This document shows, piece after piece, positions 45,920 through 64,000 of a stretch of 64,000 nucleotides of DNA. Made by a program: the position numbers and the translations under genes. Under the pieces are notes generated by a model. That model ran no database searches, was not told the DNA's origin, and saw only the letters and a program-made list of their open reading frames with translations. This DNA is from Flaccisagitta enflata. Lineage: Eukaryota > Chaetognatha > Sagittoidea > Aphragmophora. The stretch's first letter is position 1. Every line of letters starts with the position of its first letter. The stretch lies in NCBI GenBank assembly GCA_965153355.1, contig OZ231126.1, forward strand, positions 103,292,001-103,356,000. Direction: 5' to 3'.

Positions 45920-46352
45920 TACCCATTTATTCGTTTAAAAGTTACAAGCAAAACAAGTAAATTGTTCCAAAAATGGGAAAAATTCCATAACCAAGTTAAT
46001 TGTCCAAAATCCCCATAAAATTGCTCATGTTTGACAGGTTATATCTCAGTTATTTTTGAACGGATTTACAAAAAAATTGGTGACAGTTGGAAAGATCTTG
46101 AAGAGATCTTCAAAATGGGACCAATCTGGCATTTCTAGCTCAATTCGTTCAAAAGTTACATGCAAAACAAGGTTGCTTGTCCAAAAAATGGGAAAATTCA
46201 ATGACCTGTACCTCATGAAGGTAAAAAATGTAAATATTTCAAAAAGCGCCCCAGGAATTTTTTTGCACTCATTTGCCATGGATTATACATGGGCTGGACC
46301 ATTAGAAACCATCAAAAAAGTGGCAGTTCTCCTAGTTTAAACATCAAGGTGG
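45920..46352 (-). repeat. Family F dispersed repeat, copy 2
   Basis: Inverted near-identical copy of 30367-30785. Both copies keep a similar open frame of ~95-100 codons, but nucleotide identity is equally high, so no selection is implied. 46353-47325 shows no further feature. Confidence 0.85.
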
Positions 46353-47325
46353 AGATACAGAACAGTGTTGACAGACCGCAAGAGGGCACTAATAATTCGT
46401 TTTCAAAGAAAATTTAATCGTGACCGAAAATAGATTAGAATAAAGTTGAGTTCATTCACCCATGATGGTTTTTCTCTCTTGCTCTTTCTCCTTTCTTCAT
46501 CACTTTCTGTTTTCTGTGAGGCGGGATGACCCGCGAAATGTTCACAAACCGCGAGAAGGCATTGGTAGTCCTATTAGTAAATTCTTATCTACTTGCATGA
46601 TTTATAAAAAAATTCATCTTTTTCTTCATGTTGAAACGTGTTCCAATTCAAAGAAACAGCAAAACTAACAAAAAATCCATGATGAGGTAGAAATATCATT
46701 GCTCCATCGCGTTCAAAGACTACACGACTTGAAGGAGAAGAAAAACTGAATCATCTGTTCTTTCCTTGAGCAGAATTCAGTTACAGCTCAACAGCTAGCA
46801 AGAAACAAAATCTGACTCTCTCTCTTTTCTTAAACATGCAGAGAGGAATCATTTTTGAATCCAAAGTCGAGAGAAGTTTTAAATTGAAGTAACTTGCACT
46901 CGGATAATCCATCCTTTTTTCCTTCCCTCTTCAAGATCACTTGATTATAGTATGTATCCCAGAACTTCAAATACATTATTACTAAGATAGAAGCGAACTA
47001 TTGTTCATTACAATCATAAGAGCAATTCTTAAATGCATTCTAGACAGTGAATGAACGTCATTGATAAACAGTTTATTGAGTTCATCCTGTTCGTTGTTGA
47101 ATTAGATTAGATTATTTGATATCAGCGATGAGATGCACTCCTCCACTTTGCCGAGTCACCAGTCCTGAAAAAAATCCAGAGATCTGGCAGATCAGTATTG
47201 TGCGGTTTGGCCATAGGAGGGGAGTGGCAATAAGGGGATGAGAAAATAAAAATTGCTTAGACAGATTTGTACAAGCCAAATTTTGCAAAAAAAAAAAAAA
47301 ACACTGTAGGTTTAATGTTTATCCT

Positions 47326-48365
47326 ATGAAAAGTGGAACAATATCCCTCACTATACCCAAACTGAAATGAATGGTAGAGGGCCTTGTGAACACTCACTGA
47401 CTAGTTAATACAAGCACCACTCCTAGTTTTTCATAAAACAGAATCAAAAGCATTCCTTTTCAATCTAACCTAAAAGCAAACTGCTCACCAAAATTAGTCA
47501 GGGCAATGATTGTTACTTTTTTAACCAAAATTCAACAAATCACCCGAGGGCAACATTGTTAAGAAACCATACACTTATAGGATAGACTCGAGGTCAAGCT
47601 TGATGCGACTGCCGGACATTCTAATCCAAGGTACTGAGTATCATGAAAAGTGAAACAATATTCCTCACTATACCCAAACTGAAATAAATGAAAGAGGGCC
47701 TTGTGAACCCTCACTGACTAGTTAATACGTGCACCACTCCTAGTTTTCCATAAAACAGAATCTGAAAAACATTACTTTTCAATCTAGCCCAAAGGCAAAC
47801 TGCTTACCAAAATTAGTCAGGGCAATGATTGTTACTTTTTTAACCAAAATTCAACAAATCATCCCGAGGGCAACATTGTTAAGAAACCATACCCTTATAG
47901 GATAGAATCGAGGTCAAGCTTGATGCGACTGCCGGACATTCTTATCTGAGGTACTGAGTAGTATGAAAAGTGGAACAATATCCCTCACTATACCCAAACT
48001 GAAATAAATGGAAGAGGTTCTTGTGAACCCTCACTGACTAGTTAATACGCGCACCACGCCTAGTTTTCCATAAAAACAGAATCTGAAAAACATTCCTTTT
48101 CAATCTAACCCAAAAGTGAACTGCCTACTAAAATTAGTCAGGGCAATGATTGTTACATTTTAGTCGCGGACACGCGACTCTACACCTTGCCATGTCGGTC
48201 GGTCCGTCGGTCGGTCCGTCCGTCCGTCAGTAACATTTCTGAATTGCGAGCGGTTTTTGCATTACTGCTCCTGCCCAACCGTTCGCAACTGGATTGCCGT
48301 GTATCCGGCCTTGTTTAACCAAAATTCAACAAATCACCCGAGGGCAACATTGTTAAGACACCATT
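47326..48365 (+). repeat. Satellite, three ~318-bp units
   Basis: Units start at 47326, 47643 and 47963 with ATGAAAAGTGGAACAATA-type words and share GGGCAATGATTGTTAC and CAACAAATCACCCGAGGGCA. The third unit is interrupted by a family A element and then truncated. Confidence 0.92.
48158..48317 (+). mobile_element. Family A element inserted in the satellite
   Basis: TTTTAGTCGCGGACACGCGA to GTATCCGGCCTTGTTT. Units 1 and 2 show the empty site (ATTGTTACTTTTTTAACCAA), so the insertion is recent relative to the satellite and its ends can be read exactly. Confidence 0.93.
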
Positions 48366-48832
48366 GTTTCTTGAAGTTTCTTGAAGTCTGAATTGTATGA
48401 GTTATAAATGGGGTGAATTATTGCACCCTTTACAATTTGTATCCTTTATGTCAGATGGTTATCTGACATCTCGATGTTGCCAAACAAGACCGGATACTTG
48501 GCTTCACAGTCACGCACTATTGAGCAGGGGCAGTGAAATCTGAGTGAAATATGAGAGAAATCTGTCAAGATTTTTTTTGGAGTAGGGAAGGTTTTGGTCA
48601 CCTGAGCTCATCGATCAACATTGGGCTGAGATCTTGTTCGACACTGTGTCAATAGCGACCTCCGACGGTAGTATTCTGAAGCAGTCGTCTCCATCTCCGG
48701 CTATCCAAGTCAAGTGGGGGTGAACAGGGGTAGTTATAAGAAAGGTTTATCAAATATTTGGGCTGGAGAAGCAATATAAAATCCGCTAAAGCAAAGCTAC
48801 TTAAAGTAATGCTAAAGCAAAGCTAAAGTAAT

Positions 48833-49041
48833 CAAGGCCGGATACACAGCTACCCTAGTTGCGTGTGGGTGGGTAGGGGCAGTGATGGAGAATGTCACTA
48901 GAACATATGGGTAGAAGCAGTAAGCAGAAAACACTCACAAATATTGAACAGTAAAATGGGGACCAAACAACCAACCGACCGACTGACCGACCAACGGACA
49001 GACAAAGTAGGGTGTAGAGTCGTGTAGCAGGCGACTAAAAA
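48833..49041 (-). mobile_element. Family A element
   Basis: On + it opens CAAGGCCGGATACACAGCTA and ends GTGTAGCAGGCGACTAAAAA. A solo end (ACAAGACCGGATACTTGGCT) also lies at 48485. 49042-49747 is AT-rich with no feature. Confidence 0.85.
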
Positions 49042-49747
49042 TGCTTAAGCAAAATTTGACCAATTGTCCAAAATACTATCTTCGCCAAAAGAAACACGAC
49101 ATCTTCTATCTAGAATATTTTGGTTCTTAAGGAAGCTAGATACTTTCTTAAAAAAAATCAATCTTCTTCAAAAGATATACAAAATGAGTCCATTCTGGTC
49201 AGCGTATTTTATAGCGTTTAGAAATGGCAAGCAGAAGAAGGAATATAGTTTTTTTTCCTAAATGCTAATCCTAATCCTAATACTTTTTCCAAAAAAACAA
49301 ATTACTCCACATTAAAAAATCTAAAAGGTGGGCACAATCTGGATTCTGTAGCTCAAGCTGTTTAAAGATGGTAAGCAAAAGAATAAACCTTTTTCAAAAA
49401 TCACAGGCTTGCAAAAAACTATAGACAAACGAGGAAATGTTATCGCCTCTGTTAGTGAAGAAATGCAATATAAATTGCATTTAGATTCACGGTCTCATTT
49501 ATCTTTTATGAAAATAACTTATTTGACCTCCAAACTCTCTCAGTTACTAAATTTTGTTTAAGTATGGTCAATAAATCATATTATTGCCAGGGTTTTGCGT
49601 TTTTTTTGGTGAAGATGGTAGTGTGTTATAACGTGACCTGAAACTGGTCTCGGGTTTTCAGTGTCGTGTCCGTCCGTCCAAGGGAAGAAAAGAATCTCTG
49701 TAACACAAAAGTTTCGCTATGCGGTTTCCAAGGATGTCTTCTTTTTG

Positions 49748-50372
49748 GGCAGCGGCCCCGAAGGGGACGAAGTCCTGTAGAACACAGGGGGACTTTCATT
49801 TGTCCGTTCGTTCGTTTGTTTGTTCGTTCGTCCCCCCCTCATCAGGCCCCTCAGGCCTTAAATCTGGCCTCTGAGACCTAAAATCTGGCCTCTCAGGCCT
49901 CAAATCCAGCCTCTCAGGCCTCAAATCCAGCCTCTCAGGCTTCAAATCCAGCCTCTCAGGCCTCAAATCTGGCCTCTCAGGTCTCAAATCTGGCCTCTCA
50001 GGCCTAAAGTTCAACCTCTTTTGCCTCAAACCTGGCTTCTCTGGCCTCAAATTAGGCTTCTCAGGCCTCAAATCCAAATTGTCAGGCTTCAAACCTGGCC
50101 TCTCAGGCCTCAAATCAGCTATCTTAGCCTCAATTTATTGCTCTTAGGCTTCGAATCAGTCCTCTGACCTTCCAAACCTTATTCCACCTCTCTCAAGGCT
50201 CAAGTCAGCCCTATTAAGCTTCAGATTGGCATTATGAGGCCTTACATCAGCCTTCTCAGACCTCAATCTAGGCTCTTTAAGGCCTCATAGCATCTCATCC
50301 ACTTCTTCAGGCAGGACAAACGAAAGTCCCCCTGTGTTCTACAGGACTTCGTCCTCTTCGGGGCCGCTGCCC
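49748..50372. mobile_element. Family D element
   Basis: Complete arms GGGCAGCGGCCCCGAAGGGG and CCCCTGTGTTCTACAGGACT around a (CAGGCCTCAAATCCAGCCTCT)n array. The right flank runs on to GGGCGACCTGTTT and abuts a family A element. Confidence 0.9.
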
Positions 50373-50465
50373 TGCTTCCCCTTACTCCAATTAACAATCA
50401 CTCAAAGCAGGGCAACGGGTATTGCTGATCACATATTGCCCTTGGGCGACCTGTTTCTTTGTCTC

Positions 50466-50632
50466 TTTTTAGTCGCGGACACGCGACTCTACACCTTGCC
50501 GTGTCGGTCAGTAGGTTGGTTGGTCGGTAGGTTAGTCGGTAGATCTGTCACATTTTTGAGCTCCGAGCGGTTTTCGCATTACTGCTCCTTCCCAACTGTC
50601 CGCGACTGTATTGCTGTGTATCCGGCCTTGTT
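50466..50632 (+). mobile_element. Family A element
   Basis: TTTTTAGTCGCGGACACGCG to GTATCCGGCCTTGTT, with a GTAGGTTGGTTGGTCGG array. Confidence 0.9.
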
Positions 50633-50787
50633 ATCTTAATACCAGATATGGCCTAGAGATCCAAAACTTTCCCATAAGAAAATGAAAATGAAAATGAAAA
50701 TGAAAATGTTTCTCTGGAATATGTTAAAGAGTCAAAGACTTACTTCGACTTTTTTCCAGATTATATCACCTATTTCTAAAGATTATA

Positions 50788-51329
50788 CCGGGTGGACATA
50801 AAAAAGGTAGCTCTGTATCTGAATAAAAGAAAAACTGTTTATAACTGCTTATTATGTGAATATTTGAAATGATGAATCTCCGAATTTGTGTATATGATTA
50901 ACACATACAAACTGAAATTATGTATGATAAACCAAAATATTTTTTTCTGAGCATTATTGCTTGTTTATAACTAAAAACAATGATTAATTATTGTTAGTGT
51001 TTTGGATATGCATTTGATTTTTTACTTAAAAAGTTTTGGTTTTTATGGTTTTCCAAGACCTACTTTTAGTCAACTATTTTCATTTAAAAGTAAGTTTTGT
51101 TAAAATCATTGATTTTTAATCAAATTTAAGCAAAATTCTTTAAGTGGTCCGTAATTCAATTTAGTTTTTTAAAGATAAAATGAAAAATATTGATCCTCCT
51201 GAAAAATAAGCATAATAAAATATGTGGGCGACGATCATATCTAGATAGCTAAAAAAATTTTTTTACTTAGGAGAAATTTCAAAAGTAATATTAAAAAAAT
51301 AAAAAGCTACCTTTTTAAAGACCACCCAT
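50788..51329. mobile_element. Mariner-type MITE (542 bp), TIR CCGGGTGGACAT
   Basis: The termini CCGGGTGGACATAAAAAAGG and CCTTTTTAAAGACCACCCAT are inverted complements with TA on both sides. The interior is AT-rich and non-coding. Size and TA flanks match the 32252 element but the ends differ. Confidence 0.85.
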
Positions 51330-51396
51330 TACATATACGTATTGGACATGTTTTGCTCAAAAAAGGAATATTGTCAAAAGTAAAAGGCTTTAATGG

Positions 51397-51545
51397 CTTT
51401 ATACATGGCTACTCAAGTTGCAAGCCGGTGGGCAAGAGCAGTGATGCAAAAACCTGAAAAAATAAAAGAAGTTAAGTGTTACTGACTTACTAACTAACGA
51501 AGGGACAAAGTGGGATGTAAAGTCGCCTTGCACGCAACTAAAAAC
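51397..51545 (-). mobile_element. Decayed family A element
   Basis: TATACATGGCTACTCAAGTT at one end and TTGCACGCAACTAAAAAC at the other, with a degraded ACTGACTTACTAACT array. Confidence 0.6.
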
Positions 51546-51610
51546 AAACCAAAACCAAAACAGAACCAACAGAACGTCTTTGTTTGTTACCCGCAATTTT
51601 TCCCAGGCGA

Positions 51611-51771
51611 ATGAAGCGATCAGTTGCGCATCTCCTTGTAATATTCTTATTTTGCGTAAAAAGCTACGCATCATTGACACTTCATAACCATATGTATCTT
51701 CATGATAGTCCCCCCAAACCGTTTTCAGAATGTGAAGGGAAACTCTCTGGAAATAAGGCGGCAAAAGTATC
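51611..51771 (+). CDS. Possible signal-peptide exon (weak)
   Basis: An ATG opens MKRSVAHLLVIFLFCVKSYA, a convincing signal peptide, followed by ~34 residues ending at AAAA with a possible GTATCT donor. No partner exon is visible, and a GCGCCC-type MITE relic follows. A chance frame is possible. Confidence 0.3.
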
Positions 51772-52346
51772 TTGATGAAGACTTGAGCAAAAAAGAAACA
51801 AACATGACGTCTCATGATCCCTGCGACCTACTTGTCATCACCTTATTTCTCCTAATCACTGCCCTGGGCGCTTACACAATCAGTGTTAGATATTGTTTTT
51901 TATCCCCTAGATTAGCGCCCCCTTAACTACTATTGATCTGATTTTTCCAAGAAAAGTACTGAGGTATGATAATCAAGGAGGAAAAGAAAGAGAAGGAGAA
52001 GAAAACAAAGAGACAAGAAGTTTACTACATTAAATCCTAAACTTTTCAACTTTTATATTTTTTTTTGTAAGAATATAAACATGTTTAAAGATTTTTCTGC
52101 ACTTTGCAGATTCTTTTCCAAATAGAACTAAAAGAGGGGCGCTGATTATGGAGGGGGCGCTAATTAGGAGAAATATGGTATGTTTTAGCAGGCTATCGCT
52201 TCAAAACAAGTAGAACAACCGCAAGAAACATCCTAAAATATGTTTTTCGCTATGAAAACTGCATGTATATGATGTTCAAAAACAAAGTCAAATTATACTT
52301 TCTTTCACAATTTTTTTTTCTTTTGGGAGGGGGGGGGATAACTTAC

Positions 52347-59722
<7,376 letters not shown>

Positions 59723-59836
59723 CTGAAATTGCAATAACAATACATTTATGATTAGCTTAGAGCACTGCAAAAAACTCTCAACACTCAATATCAGGTTTAG
59801 TGATTTTTCTTGTATGATTAATGTGTCATACTTTTT

Positions 59837-60002
59837 GGGCAGTGGCCCTGAAGGGAATGATGTCCTGTAGAACACAGGGGGAATCTGTGTCAGTCCGTCC
59901 GTCCATCTATCAATCCGTCCATCCATCCAGACAGATGAATGAATGGACAGTTTCCACCTGTGTTCTACTGGACTTTGTTCCCTTTGGGGCTGCTGCCCTG
60001 CT
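59837..60002. mobile_element. Minimal family D element
   Basis: Arms GGGCAGTGGCCCTGAAGGGA and TTCCCTTTGGGGCTGCTGCC with only ~50 bp of CCGTCCATC-type sequence between, so the minisatellite is absent. The outer flank (CGTGGGTACCGCTGACCACTTACTGC) follows to 60065. Confidence 0.85.
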
Positions 60003-60060
60003 ACCCCTCAACTTAAATCATACACTACTTAAGCAGGGCGTGGGTACCGCTGACCACTTA

Positions 60061-60135
60061 CTGCATCCGCATCCCCATCCGCATCCGCATCCGCATCCGA
60101 ATCCGCATCCCCATCCCCATCCGCATCCGCATCCT
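60061..60135. repeat. (CATCCG)n hexamer minisatellite
   Basis: About twelve CATCCG/CATCCC units. 60136-60720 shows no gene or clear repeat. Confidence 0.9.
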
Positions 60136-60721
60136 GTTTGAGGTATAGAGATAGTAAGTCATGCAGGGATTGTAATATGAATCTTTCTGGCTAGGAATAT
60201 ATCTATATACTGACTGATATCAATCCTAAGTATTTATCTTTGATTTATGAAATAACAACGGCAGTGTTATTTACATATTTACATGTTGAGTACCTTTTAT
60301 TTCCAAGAGAGTGACGGAGATAACCCACAGCAGGAACAACCAAAGGAGAATGTACAGAGGCTCATACAATGATCACTTATATACACTCACAGCAAGCCAT
60401 TAAGGGAGGAGGAGGTGATGTAGAGCAATATGAAGGACGCATTAGACTTAATGACCTGGTAGGATCTTAAATGAAATCTAAAACAGATAACCCTTCCCCT
60501 ATATTTCAATCAAGGACAATATATGGGAGGTCCAAGGACAATCTATGGGAGGTCTAATTTACCTACAGCATTGCTTCACCTTTAGCATAGATTAGGCAAG
60601 GACATAGCTTGGGTGGTCCTCATTTATACATTAATCATATTATATCCCCCCTTAAGTGTAAATGAGACAATGTACAATTTACAATTTTCAAGAGAAAATG
60701 GAATGGCATCAGCTGATTGAT

Positions 60722-62557
60722 TTAAGCCTGTTGCCGAGGAAAAAGCTCATTTCCATTCACAACCCCAGCAGGCCGTCTTGTGGCAAATTTCCGTATAAAG
60801 ATAAGCAGCAAAATGAGAAAGACAATTGATGCAGAGACAATAGCAACAATTTCAATCAAATCAGATTCTGCAATAACTTCGTCAAAAATGACCGGAACAC
60901 AGCTTTTGGTAACGTTCATCTTAGGTAATGTGAAATTTTTGACAGCAGCATGTTTGATAAAAGTCAAGTCAACTGATTTCACCGTTGAAATAAGGACATG
61001 TGCGGGGAACAATGGCAGACTTCTGTAACGCGATTTTACAACAAGATTTGGTCTCTTTTTCATGACAATGCATTTTTCAGTGGATTCGTTACTGTCATAC
61101 ATTACTCTGTTTAACTTTAGATCAATTATCTTGGAACCATTCTTCAGAAAAATCAAAGCACTTCTTTCTGAATATTCCACATTGAAATCGAAAACATGAG
61201 TACTTTTTTCAAAACAGTCTGAATCAACACCATTTAGCAGAGAAGCAACACATAATTTGTCACTATATGGCATGAGAGAGTTTCCATCACAAGCAGTAAA
61301 AGAACGAGTTTTGATGCAATTTCTTGATGATCTTATTCAGTTGAACGTTGACAGGGATAAGGAATGAATGAAATGGACGATAATCATCTTTTGAAAGCAA
61401 GAGACTCATAGGTGATTCTATTATTTCAACTTTTTTGAAATGGTATGATCGTCGAATAAAAAGAAAAGATAGCATGAAAACGACAACTCCATTATTGTAG
61501 GATATCAAGTCTAATTGACCAAGTTCATACAACTTAATCGGGTTGACTAGATAAATAGTATCTTCAAAAAAAGTGTGTGCTGTCAACTTAGTTAGTGCAT
61601 TGTTATCTAGAATAGTATGTGACAGCTTTCTTTGAAATACGGAATTTAATATGTCATCATACTGATTCTGCATCTTTTGATTAATAGAATCATACATGAG
61701 GCGAATGTAATCACAAGAATGAATATTCTTAAGACTATTAACATAGTCTACCATCGCTTTCTTTTGTATTCCTATGAATTTGTTCTCTTCATACAAATAT
61801 TCAACATTATTGTTTATCAAACGTTGTGCTTTTTTCAAGCTTTCAATATGTTGTGACATGACTTTTAACCTGTCATTGATCGAATTATATTCCACTCTAT
61901 TGACAACCAATCCTGTAGTACTCATTACAAAAGACATTATTGCCATTAGCATAGCAAAGGTACCAGCATCAAATCTCTTTTGTCTAGATTTACTGACATA
62001 TCGGTCATCAGATAGGTACAATGACGTCATCGCTTCCTCACGCACTACCTTATTTAGCCTCGATCCGAAATTCTGAGTGGTGAGATTAAGAGCTTTTGTC
62101 AGGTTTCCCAAAGATTCTGATCCCTTTTGGTCATTTGCTCGATATCTTCCCATCAAACGCTCAGGAACATTAAAGCCAATATCAACCTGAATCAGAATCG
62201 TGCCAAGTCCCTTAATGCCCAGAGCATTTTCTCTTGTTTCAAACATCTTGCATGGTACCGTTTTGAGGAGCAAATCGTCACAAAACGTAACGCAAATCCA
62301 ACTCCACAAAATCAAAAAACGCGTCAGGGTCTGCAAACCAAAAAATAAATAAAAAAAAATCGACATTCCCTTTAATTTTTCCTAAACCTTGCGGTTTTCT
62401 TGACATAAAAAATCGTCGTTTTGCACTCCTTTAGACATACAAAATAAGCTACATTTGCGTGCTTTTAATACTATTCTGGTCTCCTACCAGTGCTGATATC
62501 AAAAACACAGAAAAGAATAGTGATTTCAAATTTCAAATCCTCACTTACAACTTCCAT
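60722..62557 (-). pseudogene. Retroviral-type class I fusion envelope-like gene, spliced, with one frameshift
   Basis: The main frame (62366-61287) encodes a hydrophobic leader, a furin-type RQKR site at residues 128-131, a following apolar fusion-peptide-like segment and a long heptad-rich helix. This is the layout of baculovirus F/errantivirus-type envelope proteins. A +1 frameshift near 61.3 kb separates it from a second frame (to 60722) that holds the membrane anchor (about 24 apolar residues) and a short basic tail. The leader is preceded by TGGTTTGCAG; skipping 62331-62548 joins it in phase to ATG GAA GTT and a GTAAGT donor at 62557-62549. No gag, pol or LTR is adjacent. It may be a solo, possibly host-controlled, envelope copy now damaged, or functional if the shift is a sequencing error. 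Confidence 0.7.
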
Positions 62558-62683
62558 ACTACGTCTCAGTCTTTATGCTAGACTTAACGGTCTTATGTCC
62601 AGTTGTTCTTTTCTTAAATGCAAGCTTAAGATGTAAGCAATAAGGTGATTTTATTCTCTAAATTTCACGTTAAAATCTAGAAC
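62558..62683. promoter_or_regulatory. Short divergent intergenic region
   Basis: Only 126 bp separate the envelope-like ATG (minus, 62557) from the ATG of the acidic-protein gene (plus, 62684). If both starts are right, one compact bidirectional promoter serves both. No TATA box is obvious. Confidence 0.4.
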
Positions 62684-63940
62684 ATGTCAATCGAACAACA
62701 GCTCGAAGAGCGTTTGGGCATGATGCCCCAAAACTCAACCTCGGCGCCGGACGTGATCATTCCCGGCGTCGACGGCAACGACAACAACAACATCAACAGT
62801 GACATTTACGATGTCCAAGAGGACTACAGCCTCCCAACGCCTGCCTCGACTCTCGCCAGCGCCATTGTCTGCCCTTCCTTCAATGGTGCCTCTTATGCAC
62901 AAGGCATGGCAACGATGGTTGGCCTCTACGGCTGTTATCATTTAGGTATCTAAAAACAGTATTTTTTGTTTCAAAACATTCAAAACAAAAGACAAGAAAA
63001 GATAAGGAATTCTCAACCAAAGTTTTCAAGTTTTCAAGACAAGAAAAGATAGGGAATTCTCAACCAACGTTTTCAAAGAAAGATAAATGAAAGAAAACCT
63101 CGTTTTTCTCAGCTGATTATCTCTTGCGACGCAACGGCATTGATCCGTTGGCTTGGTGGCGTCGCCTGGTCAACAACAACAACAACAGCATCGATCAACA
63201 GTCAGCCACCGGCGTTGATGACGACGACAAGGACAAACGACAACGACGATGACGGCGACGATGATGATATCGCAACTCCCGTGAACGAGGAGGAGGAGGA
63301 GAGTGAGGTTGAGGTGGTTGTTGAGTCCCACAACGACAACAACAACAACACTATCAACAACAGCGCCATCTCCATGGATGAGGAGCGCCTCAACAACTCC
63401 TTCCGAATCGTGGAGGAAGCCCTCGCGTCGGCTTTGTCTCGTCAGTCTGTCCGTCGGTCAGTTGACAACATAAACAATAAAAACAACAAAATCAGCAAAC
63501 TTCCTTCGCCCTCATCCTACAGTCTCGATGATGAGCCTGATACGAGCGAACTAATACGCAGATTTCTTGCTAGTAGGGATGCTGGCGAAGATGATGATGA
63601 TGATGATTATGATGACGACGACGATCGCCGCTCACGGCCCAAAATATTTTGGCGGTCACCGACTTTTCCCGACCTGCCGTCGGCCACCGGGCACGCCAGT
63701 CGTGTGGTGGATGAGGAAGGGAAGGAGGAGAGTCGGACCTCCGTGGGGCGGCCTTCATCCTTGATGGAGGAGGAGGAGGAGATTCGTCTGACGAATCAGT
63801 CCGACGTGGTCAGCGACGTTGATGACGATGACGACGACGACAACAACGACAGCTTCAACACGGCCCTAACGCCGTCGGTCCATTCTCTCTCTCTCTCTCA
63901 AGAGTATCTCTCTCTCTCATCTCCTGACAGCGCGGTCTAG
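62684..63940 (+). CDS. Two-exon acidic low-complexity protein gene (unrecognised)
   Basis: Exon 1 (62684-62945) starts ATG TCA ATC GAA and encodes ~87 residues ending MVGLYGCYHL, then a GTATCT donor in phase 1. Exon 2 starts 63113 after CGTTTTTCTCAG and in phase reads ADYLLRRNGIDPLAWWRRL, then Asn and Asp runs, and meets TGA at 63250. A second, overlapping frame from about 63113 stays open to TAG at 63938 and encodes most of the acidic, Asn/Asp/Glu/Ser-rich sequence. A one-base difference in the repeat-rich 63170-63250 stretch would join them. Product unknown; the composition suggests an intrinsically disordered, possibly nuclear protein. A long CT-like run near the end gives SLSLSQEYLSLSS. 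Confidence 0.6.
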
Positions 63941-64000
63941 GGTAGGTAATTGATAACAAAGACAGCACTTTTGAGGCTTTGAAGGGAAAGGCAAGACAGA

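Noticed and set aside
38849-50113. Long frames with repeated RPERLDL, ASQASNP or GLKSSLS motifs
   Set aside because: They are translations of the 18-21-bp minisatellite inside family D elements. All frames and both strands stay open because the unit length is often a multiple of three, with no gene signals.

Overview
This is a repeat-dense eukaryotic window. Coding sequence is split by GT-AG introns, there are long (CT)n, (GA)n, (GTT)n and (GT)n microsatellites, and most of the DNA derives from mobile elements. A CR1-like LINE with an esterase-type ORF1, an R2-superfamily LINE, a Ty3/Gypsy pol, a class I fusion envelope-like gene, C2H2/C2HC zinc fingers and a possible Frizzled-type cysteine-rich exon together suggest an invertebrate animal, or at least a holozoan. 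The species cannot be named from the sequence.

Layout. 0-12.5 kb: direct repeats and a broken Ty3/Gypsy pol that encloses a minus-strand R2-like LINE, followed by two exons of a small secreted protein on the minus strand. 12.5-14.8 kb: a minus-strand spliced gene with polyHis, polyGln, polyAsn and polyPro runs and one in-frame TGA. 15-20.5 kb: a CR1-like LINE with 5' tandem monomers, ORF1, a broken endonuclease and an open RT frame. 20.9-26.7 kb: the most unusual locus. A frame resembling viral FtsK/HerA-type DNA-packaging ATPases, with a large disordered insertion, can be joined through five phase-compatible introns to a long unrecognised protein. 27.4-36.7 kb: a TATA box, a signal-peptide exon and, about 9 kb on, a terminal exon resembling the end of a Frizzled-type cysteine-rich domain; a tRNA-Ile(UAU)-like gene lies between them on the other strand.

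28-52 kb and 52-60 kb are mainly non-autonomous DNA elements. Family A is about 130-240 bp with ends TAGTCGCG and CCTTG. Family D has long terminal inverted repeats around a variable 21-bp-type minisatellite. Several mariner-type MITEs sit between TA dinucleotides, and there are foldback palindromes, a ~318-bp satellite and tRNA-derived SINE-like units. Some insertions are nested so cleanly that empty sites and target duplications can be read directly.

52.3-59.7 kb carries a minus-strand zinc-finger gene (six exons seen, every junction phase-compatible) with a decayed internal duplication. 60.7-62.6 kb carries a minus-strand envelope-like gene with its own upstream intron and one frameshift. 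Its start lies 126 bp from the start of a divergent acidic-protein gene at 62.7-63.9 kb.

A theme worth testing: most in-frame stops that interrupt otherwise open frames are TGA, in host-like genes and in retroelements alike. All gene models here are read by eye; no alignment or profile search was run.
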